Made by a program: the position numbers and the translations under genes
Notes under the pieces: model-generated
Database searches by the model: none
Seen by the model: only the letters and a program-made list of their open reading frames with translations
What the model was told of the DNA's origin: nothing
Assembly: GCA_043803805.1 (NCBI GenBank)
Contig: JAZDJP010000127.1
Span: 1 to 5,144 of the forward strand
Length of the DNA stretch: 5,144 nucleotides
Origin: JAZDJP01 sp043803805
GTDB lineage: Bacteria; Planctomycetota; JAZDJP01
Direction of reading: 5' to 3'
Shown here: in pieces, positions 1 to 5,144 of the stretch
Numbering within the stretch: position 1 is the stretch's first letter
Layout of the letters: each line of letters starts with the position of its first letter

Positions 1-1349
1 AGGGGCGCCTCGAGGGACCGGCGGACGATGTCCACGCCGATGGCCTCGTCGCCCCTCGCCTTGACGTTGTCCAGGACTTTCGACGCGCGCAGAAGCGCCA
101 CGCCGCCGCCCGGAAGGATGCCTTCCTCCACCGCCGCGCGGGTCGCGTGGAGAGCGTCCTCGACGCGGGCCTTTTTCTCCTTCATCTCCACCTCGGTGGC
201 CGCGCCGACGTTGATCTGGGCCACGCCGCCCGCGAGCTTCGCGAGGCGTTCCTCGAGCTTCTCGCGGTCGTAGTCGGAGGTCGTTGTCTCGATCTCCTTC
301 TTGAGCTGGGCGATGCGTCCCTGGATGGCGCTGGTGGAACCGGCGCCCTCGATCAGGGTGCAATTCTCCTTGTCCACGATCACCTTCTTGGCGCGCCCGA
401 GATCCGCCAGCTCCACGTTTTCGAGCTGGATCCCGAGGTCCTCGAAGATGGCCTTGCCGCCCGTCAGGACCGCGATGTCCTCGAGCATGGCCTTCCGCCG
501 ATCGCCGAAGCCGGGGGCCTTCACCGCACAGCACTCAATGACGCCCCGGAGTTTGTTGACGACGAGCGTCGCCAGGGCCTCGCCCTCCACCTCTTCCGCG
601 ACGATGAGGAGGGGCTTGCCCGCCTTCGCCACCTTCTCCAGGACCGGGATGAGGTCTTTCACCGCGGAGATCTTCTTCTCCTGGATGAGGATGTAGGGTT
701 CGGCGAGAACGCACTCCATCGTGTCCATCTTGGTGATGAAGTGCGCCGAGCAGTACCCCTTGTCGAACTGCATCCCCTCGACGAGGTCCACCGTGGTATC
801 GAGGGACTTGCCTTCCTCGACCGTGATGACGCCGTCCTTGCCGACCTTGTCCATCGCGTCGGCGATGATCTTGCCGATTCCCTCGTCGCCGTTGGCGGCG
901 ATGGCGCCGACCTGGGCGATTTCCTTCTTGTCCTTCACCTTCACGGACATCTTCTTGAGCTCCTCGACGACGGCCTCGATCGCCTTTTCGATGCCGCGCT
1001 TCAGGTCCATCGGATTGGCGCCGGCGGTGACGTTCTTCAGGCCCTCGACAAAGATGGCCTCGGCCAGCACCGTCGCGGTGGTCGTCCCGTCGCCGGCGAC
1101 GTCGGAGGTCTTGGAGGCGACTTCCTTCACCATCTGGGCGCCCATGTTCTCGTGGGCGTCCTTGAGCTCCACTTCCTTCGCCACGGTGACGCCGTCCTTC
1201 GTGATGGTCGGCGACCCGAAGCTCTTCTCGAGGACGACGTTGCGGCCCCGGGGCCCCAGCGTCACCTTGACCGCGCGCGCGAGTTGCTGAACGCCGCGCT
1301 TGATGGCATCCCGCGCGTCCTGCTCATACGTGATTCGCTTCGCTCCCAT
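1..1349 (-). CDS. groEL: Chaperonin GroEL (Hsp60), 3' end cut off by the window edge
   Basis: Large subunit of the cytoplasmic ATP-driven chaperonin, which encloses unfolded proteins in a double heptameric ring capped by GroES. The visible part is 449 codons; the family is about 545, so roughly 100 C-terminal residues (second half of the equatorial domain, the second ATP-contact Asp and the usual GGM tail) lie left of position 1. Numbering matches E. coli GroEL without net gaps: TLGPRG at 30-35, GDGTTT at 86-91 with nucleotide-binding Asp87, KAPGFGDRRK at 277-286, and catalytic Asp398 in VEDALHATRAA. Apical substrate-groove positions Tyr199, Phe204, Leu259, Val263 and Val264 are kept; Tyr203 is His, and two adjacent cysteines occupy 273-274. 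The start is the ATG at 1349, preceded by GGAGG at 1357-1361 with a 7-base spacer. It follows groES after a 137-base gap filled by a palindrome. The identification is secure; whether it is the only groEL copy cannot be seen. Confidence 0.98.
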   Translation of the reverse strand, partial: MGAKRITYEQDARDAIKRGVQQLARAVKVTLGPRGRNVVLEKSFGSPTITKDGVTVAKEVELKDAHENMGAQMVKEVASKTSDVAGDGTTTATVLAEAIFVEGLKNVTAGANPMDLKRGIEKAIEAVVEELKKMSVKVKDKKEIAQVGAIAANGDEGIGKIIADAMDKVGKDGVITVEEGKSLDTTVDLVEGMQFDKGYCSAHFITKMDTMECVLAEPYILIQEKKISAVKDLIPVLEKVAKAGKPLLIVAEEVEGEALATLVVNKLRGVIECCAVKAPGFGDRRKAMLEDIAVLTGGKAIFEDLGIQLENVELADLGRAKKVIVDKENCTLIEGAGSTSAIQGRIAQLKKEIETTTSDYDREKLEERLAKLAGGVAQINVGAATEVEMKEKKARVEDALHATRAAVEEGILPGGGVALLRASKVLDNVKARGDEAIGVDIVRRSLEAP

Positions 1350-1356
1350 GTTCCTG

Positions 1357-1361
1357 CCTCC
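1357..1361 (-). promoter_or_regulatory. groEL ribosome binding site
   Basis: GGAGG on the minus strand, 7 bases before the groEL ATG at 1349. It sits just outside the inverted repeat at 1370-1480, so the palindrome does not mask it directly. Confidence 0.8.
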
Positions 1362-1369
1362 TATATGAA

Positions 1370-1480
1370 AATCACACCACGGGAACACGGAAGACGGCCA
1401 CGGAATCACGGAAGGCGGCGCACGCCGCACGATTCCGTTCCGTGTCTCCGTGTGATTTCCGTGTCATCGGTGGTGTGAAT
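1370..1480. repeat. Large imperfect palindrome in the groES-groEL gap, built of CACGGAA-type units
   Basis: Nearly the whole gap between groES and groEL folds on itself. Outer arms 1372-1380 and 1470-1478 are a perfect 9-base inverted repeat (TCACACCAC / GTGGTGTGA). Next, 1385-1392 pairs with 1457-1464 (ACACGGAA / TTCCGTGT). Then 1399-1413 pairs with 1438-1452 at 13 of 15 positions, and the tip is GCGGC-N4-GCCGC at 1415-1428. The left half repeats the word CACGGAA and the right half its complement. The layout resembles short, palindromic, dispersed intergenic repeats, as found in many environmental bacterial genomes. A post-transcriptional role (mRNA stabilisation, or tuning of the GroES:GroEL ratio) is possible because it would be transcribed between the two genes. 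There is no T-run after it, so it does not look like an intrinsic terminator. Confidence 0.8.
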
Positions 1481-1486
1481 GGTTGA

Positions 1487-1807
1487 TTACTTCCTCCCCG
1501 CCACCGCCTCCTCCTCGACCACGCCCAGGATATCGTCCTCGGACATGATGACGAACTCCTTGTCTCCGAGCTTCACCTCGTTGCCGGAGTAGGAGGTGAA
1601 CAGCACCCGGTCGCCCTTCTTGAGCAGGGGCTTCACCCGTTCGCCGTTGTCCAGGACCTTGCCCTCGCCCACGGCGATGACGCGGCCCTCCTTCGGCTTC
1701 TCCTTGGCGGTATCGGGAAGGACAATCCCCCCCTTTGTCTTATTGTCGGCCTCGAGCCGTTCGACAAGCACCTTGTCGCCCAGCGGCCGGATCTTCGGAA
1801 CGCTCAT
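1487..1807 (-). CDS. groES: Co-chaperonin GroES (Hsp10)
   Basis: Seven-fold lid of the GroEL chamber. It is 106 residues, about ten longer than the usual 95-97. It opens with IRPLGDKVLVERL at 6-18. The mobile loop that docks on GroEL covers roughly residues 19-38 and contains the hydrophobic contact Ile-Val-Leu at 28-30 (GGIVLP). GRVIAVGEG follows at 41-49, then the beta-barrel core with KKGDRVLF and the closing SEDDILGVVE. The extra length is an acidic-then-basic tail, EEEAVAGRK. The ATG at 1807 is chosen because the family N-terminus begins there and AAGGAGG lies just upstream. An in-frame ATG at 1897 would add 30 residues unlike any GroES. It lies between dnaK and groEL in the same direction, consistent with co-transcription and the functional pairing with GroEL. 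Confidence 0.97.
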   Translation of the reverse strand: MSVPKIRPLGDKVLVERLEADNKTKGGIVLPDTAKEKPKEGRVIAVGEGKVLDNGERVKPLLKKGDRVLFTSYSGNEVKLGDKEFVIMSEDDILGVVEEEAVAGRK

Positions 1808-1811
1808 GGCG

Positions 1812-1818
1812 CCTCCTT
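1812..1818 (-). promoter_or_regulatory. groES ribosome binding site
   Basis: AAGGAGG on the minus strand, 4 bases before the ATG at 1807. This strong site decides between the 1807 start and the in-frame ATG at 1897, which has no comparable site. Confidence 0.8.
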
Positions 1819-1851
1819 GTAAAAACGGACAATTTCCCACCGGCGTCGCGC

Positions 1852-1863
1852 CCCCGCGCGGGG
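1852..1863. repeat. 12-base perfect GC palindrome in the dnaK-groES gap
   Basis: CCCCGCGCGGGG, flanked by CGTC (1844-1847) and GACG (1863-1866), which could lengthen the stem with a bulge. It lies about 70 bases downstream of the dnaK stop and 45 before groES. On the transcribed (minus) strand a run of five T (1821-1825) follows, but only about 27 bases later, so this is not a classical terminator. It could be an mRNA processing or partial attenuation hairpin that sets GroES/GroEL against DnaK levels, or chance in GC-rich DNA. The rest of the 124-base gap shows no CIRCE element and no clear promoter. Confidence 0.35.
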
Positions 1864-1931
1864 ACGGATCCGGAACATTTTCACACGCCTTCCTCATGTC
1901 ACGCCATCATCCCCCCTTCCGGTAACAAGTT

Positions 1932-3908
1932 TCATTTTTTGACCTCGAAATCCGCGTCCACGATGTTGTCGTCGCCCCCGCCGCCCTTGGAACCGGGGCC
2001 GCGCTCCTCCCGCCGGCCCTCGTCGGGCCCGCGCGGGGCCTCTCCCCCGGCCGGCCCGCCGGCCCCCGCCGCTCCCGCCTGGGCCGATTTCTCCTTCGCG
2101 GCGGATTCGTAGAGTTTCTGGGCCATGGTGTGGGAGGCCTTCGTGAGTTCTTCCATCGCGTCCTTGATGGCCGCGACGTCGGACCCGTCCTTGAGTTTCT
2201 TCAGACGCTCCAGGGCCACCTCGATTTGCTTCTTCTCCTCCTCGCCGAGTTTGCCGGCCAGGTCCTTCATTGATTTCTCGGTTCCGTAGGCCAGCTGGTC
2301 CGCGTTGTTCCGGACGTCCACGAGATCCCGCTTGGCCTTGTCCTCCTCCTCGTGGCCCTCCGCCTCCTTCTTCATGCGTTCCACGTCGTCCTTGGACAGT
2401 CCGGAGGAGGACTGGATCTTGATGGACTGCTCCTTCTTGGTGCCCAGGTCCTTCGCCGAAACGCTGAGGATGCCGTTCGCGTCAATGTCGAAGGCGACTT
2501 CGATCTGCGGGGTGCCGCGCGCCGCGGGCGGGATGCCGGAGAGTTCGAAATTGCCCAGGAGGCGGTTGTCCGCCGCCATTTTCCGCTCGCCCTGGTAAAC
2601 CTTGATGTCCACCCCGGGCTGGTTGTCGGCCGCGGTCGAGAACACCTGTTTCTTCGAGGTCGGGATCGTCGTGTTGCGTTCGATGAGAACGGTCATGACG
2701 CCCCCGAGAGTCTCGATGCCCAGCGACAGCGGGGTGACGTCCAGGAGCAGGAGGTCCTTCACCTCGCCGGCGAGCACCCCCGCCTGGATGGCGGCGCCGA
2801 CGGCCACGGCCTCGTCCGGGTTCACGCTCTTGTTGGGTTCCCTTCCGAAAATCTTCTTCACCATGTCCTGGACGGCGGGCATGCGGGTCGCGCCGCCGAC
2901 GAGCACCGCCTCGTCAATGTCCGGGGGCGTCAGTTTCGCGTCGGCGATGGCCTTTTCGCAGGGGACGCGCGTCTTCTCGATGAGGTCCGCGACGAGCTGT
3001 TCCAGTTTCGCCCGGGACAGCGTCATCTGGAGGTGCTTGGGCCCCGAGGCGTCCGCCGTGATGAACGGCAGGTTGACGGCGGTCTCCTTCTGGGTGGAGA
3101 GCTCGCACTTGGCGCGCTCGGCCGCCTCCTTCAGGCGCTGGAGGGCCATGATGTCCTTCCGGACGTCAATGCCGGACTGTTTCCGGAATTCCTCCGCGAT
3201 GTGATCCATGACAACCTGGTCGAAATCGTCGCCCCCCAGGTGGGTGTCGCCGTTGGTGGAGAGCACCTCGAACACGCCGTCGCCGATCTCGAGGATGGAG
3301 ATGTCGAACGTCCCGCCGCCGAGGTCGAAGACGGCGATCTTCCCGGATTTCTTCTTCTTGTCGAGGCCGTAGGCCAGACACGAGGCCGTCGGCTCGTTGA
3401 TGATCCGCTCGACGGTGAGCCCCGCGATCGCCCCCGCGTCCTTGGTGGCCTGGCGCTGGGCGTCATTGAAATACGCCGGGACCGTGATGACCGCGCGCGT
3501 CACCTTGTCCCCGAGGTAGGCCTCCGCCGTCTCCTTCAAATTCTGCAAAACGATCGCCGAGATCTCGGGCGGCGTGAGGGACTTTCCGCGGATGTCCACC
3601 TTCACCGGCTCGTCGGAACCCCCGATGATCTTGTAGGGCACCATTTTCTCCTCGGCGCCCACCTCGGCGTGACGCCGGCCCATGAAGCGCTTGATGGAGT
3701 AGACGGTGTTCCGGGGATTGGTCACGGCCTGGCGCTTGGCCGCGAACCCGACCAGGCGCTCGCCGTTCTCGGCGAAGCCGACCACCGAGGGCGTCAGGCG
3801 GCTCCCCTCCGCGTTGGCGATGACGACCGGCTCGCCGCCTTCCATGACGGCCACCACCGAGTTCGTCGTCCCGAGGTCAATCCCGATGATTTTCGATGTT
3901 TTGGCCAT
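1932..3908 (-). CDS. dnaK: Molecular chaperone DnaK (Hsp70)
   Basis: Cytoplasmic Hsp70 that binds exposed hydrophobic peptides in cycles of ATP hydrolysis, normally with DnaJ and GrpE. It has 658 residues, slightly above the usual 605-645. The nucleotide-binding domain (1-385) has all three family signatures: IDLGTTNS at 10-17, VFDLGGGTFDIS at 193-204 (Thr200 is the equivalent of the E. coli autophosphorylation Thr), and AVLVGGATRMPAVQ at 334-347. Catalytic Lys is Lys73 in SIKRFMGR. The Gram-negative-type insert follows at about 75-100. The interdomain linker is DLLLLD at 385-390, the substrate-binding domain runs to about 505, and the helical lid to about 605. The tail 607-645 is a disordered Gly/Ala/Pro and Arg/Glu-rich stretch ending in the conserved acidic IVDADFE motif plus VKK. 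The ATG at 3908 is required by the family N-terminus and lies inside the end of the receiver gene (32-base overlap). No grpE, dnaJ or hrcA adjoins it. Confidence 0.98.
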   Translation of the reverse strand: MAKTSKIIGIDLGTTNSVVAVMEGGEPVVIANAEGSRLTPSVVGFAENGERLVGFAAKRQAVTNPRNTVYSIKRFMGRRHAEVGAEEKMVPYKIIGGSDEPVKVDIRGKSLTPPEISAIVLQNLKETAEAYLGDKVTRAVITVPAYFNDAQRQATKDAGAIAGLTVERIINEPTASCLAYGLDKKKKSGKIAVFDLGGGTFDISILEIGDGVFEVLSTNGDTHLGGDDFDQVVMDHIAEEFRKQSGIDVRKDIMALQRLKEAAERAKCELSTQKETAVNLPFITADASGPKHLQMTLSRAKLEQLVADLIEKTRVPCEKAIADAKLTPPDIDEAVLVGGATRMPAVQDMVKKIFGREPNKSVNPDEAVAVGAAIQAGVLAGEVKDLLLLDVTPLSLGIETLGGVMTVLIERNTTIPTSKKQVFSTAADNQPGVDIKVYQGERKMAADNRLLGNFELSGIPPAARGTPQIEVAFDIDANGILSVSAKDLGTKKEQSIKIQSSSGLSKDDVERMKKEAEGHEEEDKAKRDLVDVRNNADQLAYGTEKSMKDLAGKLGEEEKKQIEVALERLKKLKDGSDVAAIKDAMEELTKASHTMAQKLYESAAKEKSAQAGAAGAGGPAGGEAPRGPDEGRREERGPGSKGGGGDDNIVDADFEVKK

Positions 3909-4302
3909 GGTCGTGTTTCCTCATATGGGGATCCGAGAGGATCCGGTCCATTTCGATCACCACGATTTCCAGAGTCAAGGGCTTCGGGATGAGCGTCGCC
4001 GCCCCGAGATCCAGCGCCTCCAGCAGAAGTTCCTTCGTGGGCTCCGACGTGATGAAAATACAGGGGATTCCCCGATTCACATTCTTGATGAGGCGGTACG
4101 TCGTGAGTCCGTCCAGATCCCGCATGAACATGTCGAGGATGAGGAGGTCCACCGGCGTTGTGCGGACGATCTCGACGGCGCGCCGGCCCGAATCCGCCGT
4201 GTAGGTGTGAAAGCCGCGCTCCGCCAGGCCGCATTCCAGACTGTCGCGGCATCCGTCGTCGTCGTCGGCAATCAGAATGTTGTAATCCACCGATTCGATC
4301 AT
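3877..4302 (-). CDS. Stand-alone response regulator (receiver domain only)
   Basis: A 141-residue CheY-like receiver, the phosphoacceptor module of two-component systems. The acidic Mg-binding cluster is Asp13-Asp16 after NILIA, and the phosphoacceptor is Asp57 in LLILDMFM. The switch Thr is Thr85 in CIFITSE, and the conserved Lys is Lys107 in LIPKP. The usual Pro four residues after the phosphoacceptor is Arg61. No DNA-binding or enzymatic output domain follows: after the receiver fold there are only about 20 residues, the last dozen (HDHGQNIENHRD) encoded in the overlap with dnaK. It is the first gene of the minus-strand block, and its TGA (3877-3879) is 32 bases inside dnaK, which suggests translational coupling. 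The start at 4302 is the only one giving a full first strand; its ribosome binding site is weak (GGCGGG about 9 bases upstream). No histidine kinase is visible. It might act through protein contacts, or as an intermediate in a phosphorelay; its role beside chaperones is unknown. Confidence 0.9.
   Translation of the reverse strand: MIESVDYNILIADDDDGCRDSLECGLAERGFHTYTADSGRRAVEIVRTTPVDLLILDMFMRDLDGLTTYRLIKNVNRGIPCIFITSEPTKELLLEALDLGAATLIPKPLTLEIVVIEMDRILSDPHMRKHDHGQNIENHRD
3918..3922 (-). promoter_or_regulatory. dnaK ribosome binding site, inside the receiver gene
   Basis: GAGGA on the minus strand, 9 bases before the dnaK ATG at 3908. It lies within codons of the upstream receiver gene, so ribosomes translating that gene run across the dnaK start region, a layout typical of translational coupling. 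Confidence 0.65.
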
Positions 4303-4415
4303 GACGCCGTTCCCGCCTTTCCGTCATTAAATAGGGCAAAATTCGTACCGGATATCCATGAAGCCAATAATTGATATATCCCATTGATTTCAAAGAAATA
4401 ACAGATAACAATGTC

Positions 4416-4488
4416 CATGTGCTGAGTAGAGCATGATGCCATTGTGGCAGGAAAGGGCATGTGCTGAATAGGCCCTGCCAAAATGGCA
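4416..4488. promoter_or_regulatory. Duplicated operator-like module: direct-repeat box plus TGCCA-N3-TGGCA dyad
   Basis: Box A occurs at 4416-4429 (CATGTGCTGAGTAG) and 4458-4471 (CATGTGCTGAATAG), 13 of 14 identical and exactly 42 bases apart, about four helical turns. Each is followed by a 13-base dyad: TGCCATTGTGGCA at 4437-4449 and TGCCAAAATGGCA at 4476-4488, with centres 39 bases apart. The two dyad regions are also inverted copies of each other: 4437-4451 pairs with 4474-4488 at 14 of 15 positions across a 22-base loop. The arrangement fits a pair of binding sites for a dimeric regulator that could loop or bind cooperatively. It lies about 90-165 bases upstream of the GH28 gene start and 115-190 upstream of the receiver gene, so it could serve either. 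The regulator is not identifiable. Confidence 0.6.
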
Positions 4489-4546
4489 TGTGGCGCGTTG
4501 GGCGGCTCGTCGGGCAACCAAGTGATTAGTTTTATTCATCCCCTCC

Positions 4547-4574
4547 TTGACACTTCCTGGGGAGCGCATACACT
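4547..4574 (+). promoter_or_regulatory. Sigma-70-type promoter of the GH28 gene
   Basis: A perfect TTGACA (4547-4552) is followed after 16 bases by TACACT (4569-4574), which matches TATAAT at 4 of 6 positions. The -10 ends directly before the ATG at 4575. With a usual 6-base discriminator, transcription would start at A4581, the first base of a second in-frame ATG. Inside the spacer, GGGGAG (4559-4564) would make a fair ribosome binding site for the 4575 ATG, so the two readings (promoter here, or upstream promoter plus this binding site) compete. Confidence 0.45.
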
Positions 4575-5144
4575 ATGGCTATGGAATCGGAAAAAAACGG
4601 GATTTCGACCTTCAATGTCCGCGAATTCGGCGCGGCCGGCGACGGCAAGACGCTCGACACGAACGCCCTCCAGGCGGCAATTGACGCCTGCGCCGCCGCC
4701 GGCGGGGGCGTGGTCCACTGTCCGCCCGGCCTCTACCGGATCGGCACGACCGAGATAAAGAGCAACGTCAATCTTCACCTCGAGGCGGGCGCTGTGCTGC
4801 TGGGCAGCACGCGGCGCGAGGACTACTACGCGGCGGCCCCGCCGTCCCAACCCGACCCGGAGAAGGCCCTGTTTCACTTGATCGTTGCGAGGGCCGCGGA
4901 GAACGTGGCGATCACGGGCCGCGGGGTCATTGACGGACAGGGCGACTCGTTCTTCCTGCCCCGGCAACCCGGCGATACGCATCTTGGCGCCAGGGACTGG
5001 CGCCCCTGGCGCATGGTGTCGTTCCTGGAATGCCGGAACGTCCTCCTCGAGGACGTCACGCTGAGGAATTCTCCGGCCTACACCGTCTGGCCCTGCGGCT
5101 GCGACGACGTGCGGATTCGCGGGATCCGGCTGTTCAACAACCTC
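4575..5144 (+). CDS. GH28 / polygalacturonase-like right-handed beta-helix protein, 3' end cut off by the window edge
   Basis: The first 190 residues of a pectin-type glycoside hydrolase; GH28 members hydrolyse galacturonan or related rhamnogalacturonan linkages. The N-terminal signature NVREFGAAGDGKTLDT (14-29), then ALQAAIDA and GGGVVHCPPGLY (43-54), is the typical entry into a pectate-lyase-3/GH28 helix. SNVNLHLEAGAVLLGS (63-78), ITGRGVIDGQG (113-123), RPWRMVSFLECRNVLLEDV (143-161) and LRNSPAYTVWPCGCDDVRI (163-181) are successive coils in the GH28 order. The catalytic motifs (NTDGID, the DD pair, GHG and RxK) would come just after the window, so activity and exact specificity cannot be judged. 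There is no signal peptide or membrane segment: the N-terminus is MAMESEKNG, pointing to a cytoplasmic enzyme acting on imported oligosaccharides. The start is ATG 4575 or ATG 4581. It is divergent from the chaperone block, and its context partners lie to the right. Confidence 0.88.
   Translation, partial: MAMESEKNGISTFNVREFGAAGDGKTLDTNALQAAIDACAAAGGGVVHCPPGLYRIGTTEIKSNVNLHLEAGAVLLGSTRREDYYAAAPPSQPDPEKALFHLIVARAAENVAITGRGVIDGQGDSFFLPRQPGDTHLGARDWRPWRMVSFLECRNVLLEDVTLRNSPAYTVWPCGCDDVRIRGIRLFNNL

Larger units (their letters stand above)
4303..4574. promoter_or_regulatory. Divergent intergenic region between the receiver gene and the GH28 gene
   Basis: A 272-base gap between genes transcribed away from each other, clearly richer in A and T than the coding DNA around it, especially 4325-4415. 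It must hold the promoter of the minus-strand chaperone block, but I cannot choose one: TTGAAA (4388-4393, minus strand) has only poor -10 candidates at 16-18 bases. No CIRCE (TTAGCACTC-N9-GAGTGCTAA) and no convincing sigma-32-type promoter are present. GGATATCC (4350-4357) is a short palindrome. The right half holds a duplicated box-plus-dyad module and a TTGACA promoter, listed separately. A small minus-strand reading frame at 4299-4517 overlaps these signals and shows no family resemblance. Confidence 0.7.

Noticed and set aside
147..1478. A 443-residue plus-strand reading frame opposite groEL
   Set aside because: It is antisense to a certain groEL and arises from GC-rich third positions. 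Its His/Leu/Asp-rich translation resembles no family, and it has no ribosome binding site context.
1487..1897. Longer groES starting at 1897
   Set aside because: The 30 extra residues are not GroES-like, and the strong AAGGAGG directly precedes the ATG at 1807.
1808..1931. CIRCE or heat-shock promoter before groES
   Set aside because: No TTAGCACTC/GAGTGCTAA pair and no acceptable -35/-10 pair could be found; only a GC palindrome is present.
2352..3992. A 546-residue plus-strand reading frame opposite dnaK
   Set aside because: It is the mirror of dnaK codons, full of Arg/Asp/Gly/Leu/Val as expected from a reversed GC-rich gene, with no recognisable domain.
3794..4489. A 231-residue minus-strand reading frame spanning the receiver gene and dnaK start
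   Set aside because: It runs in a different frame from both real genes, and its Arg-rich translation is a frame shadow of the receiver gene and dnaK.
4484..4500. Sigma-54-type promoter (TGGCA followed by TTG)
   Set aside because: TGGCA and TTG occur, but the GG-N10-GC spacing is not met.
4299..4517. A 72-residue minus-strand reading frame in the divergent region
   Set aside because: It overlaps the repeat module, has no family resemblance, and lies in AT-rich promoter-like DNA.
4536..4982. A 148-residue minus-strand reading frame opposite the GH28 gene
   Set aside because: It is antisense to a well-recognised beta-helix protein, and its translation is typical of reversed GC-rich code.

Overview
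The window is a GC-rich bacterial chromosome segment. It carries a chaperone gene cluster on the minus strand and the start of a divergently transcribed carbohydrate-active gene on the plus strand. Read in transcription order (right to left), the minus-strand block is: a stand-alone response-regulator receiver protein (4302-3877), dnaK (3908-1932), groES (1807-1487) and groEL (1349 to beyond the left edge, about 100 C-terminal residues missing). On the plus strand, a GH28 / polygalacturonase-like beta-helix protein starts at 4575 (or 4581) and runs off the right edge before its catalytic motifs.

The DnaK is of the Gram-negative type, with the extra segment near residues 75-100. GroEL carries a His at the position of E. 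coli Tyr203 and a following stretch (M-D-T-M-E-C-V-L) that reminds me of planctomycete-type GroELs. With the high GC content, the dispersed-repeat-like palindrome built of CACGGAA units, and a pectin-type glycosidase gene without a signal peptide, this suggests Planctomycetota, Hydrogenedentota or a similar uncultured lineage. The placement is inference only.

The chaperone genes look like one transcription unit. The receiver gene overlaps dnaK by 32 bases, so the DnaK ribosome binding site and first codons lie inside the receiver gene. dnaK is followed after 124 bases by groES, and groES after 137 bases by groEL. The usual dnaK partners grpE, dnaJ and hrcA are not beside it, and I found no CIRCE operator. 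Together DnaK and GroEL/GroES would provide the main ATP-driven folding machinery, and the receiver may link their expression or activity to a phosphorelay.

Three non-coding regions deserve attention. The groES-groEL gap (1350-1486) is nearly filled by a 111-base imperfect palindrome. The dnaK-groES gap (1808-1931) has a 12-base GC palindrome. The 272-base divergent gap (4303-4574) is AT-richer and holds a duplicated regulatory module: two CATGTGCTGARTAG boxes 42 bases apart, each followed by a TGCCA-N3-TGGCA dyad. It also contains a TTGACA promoter so close to the GH28 start that the mRNA could be leaderless.
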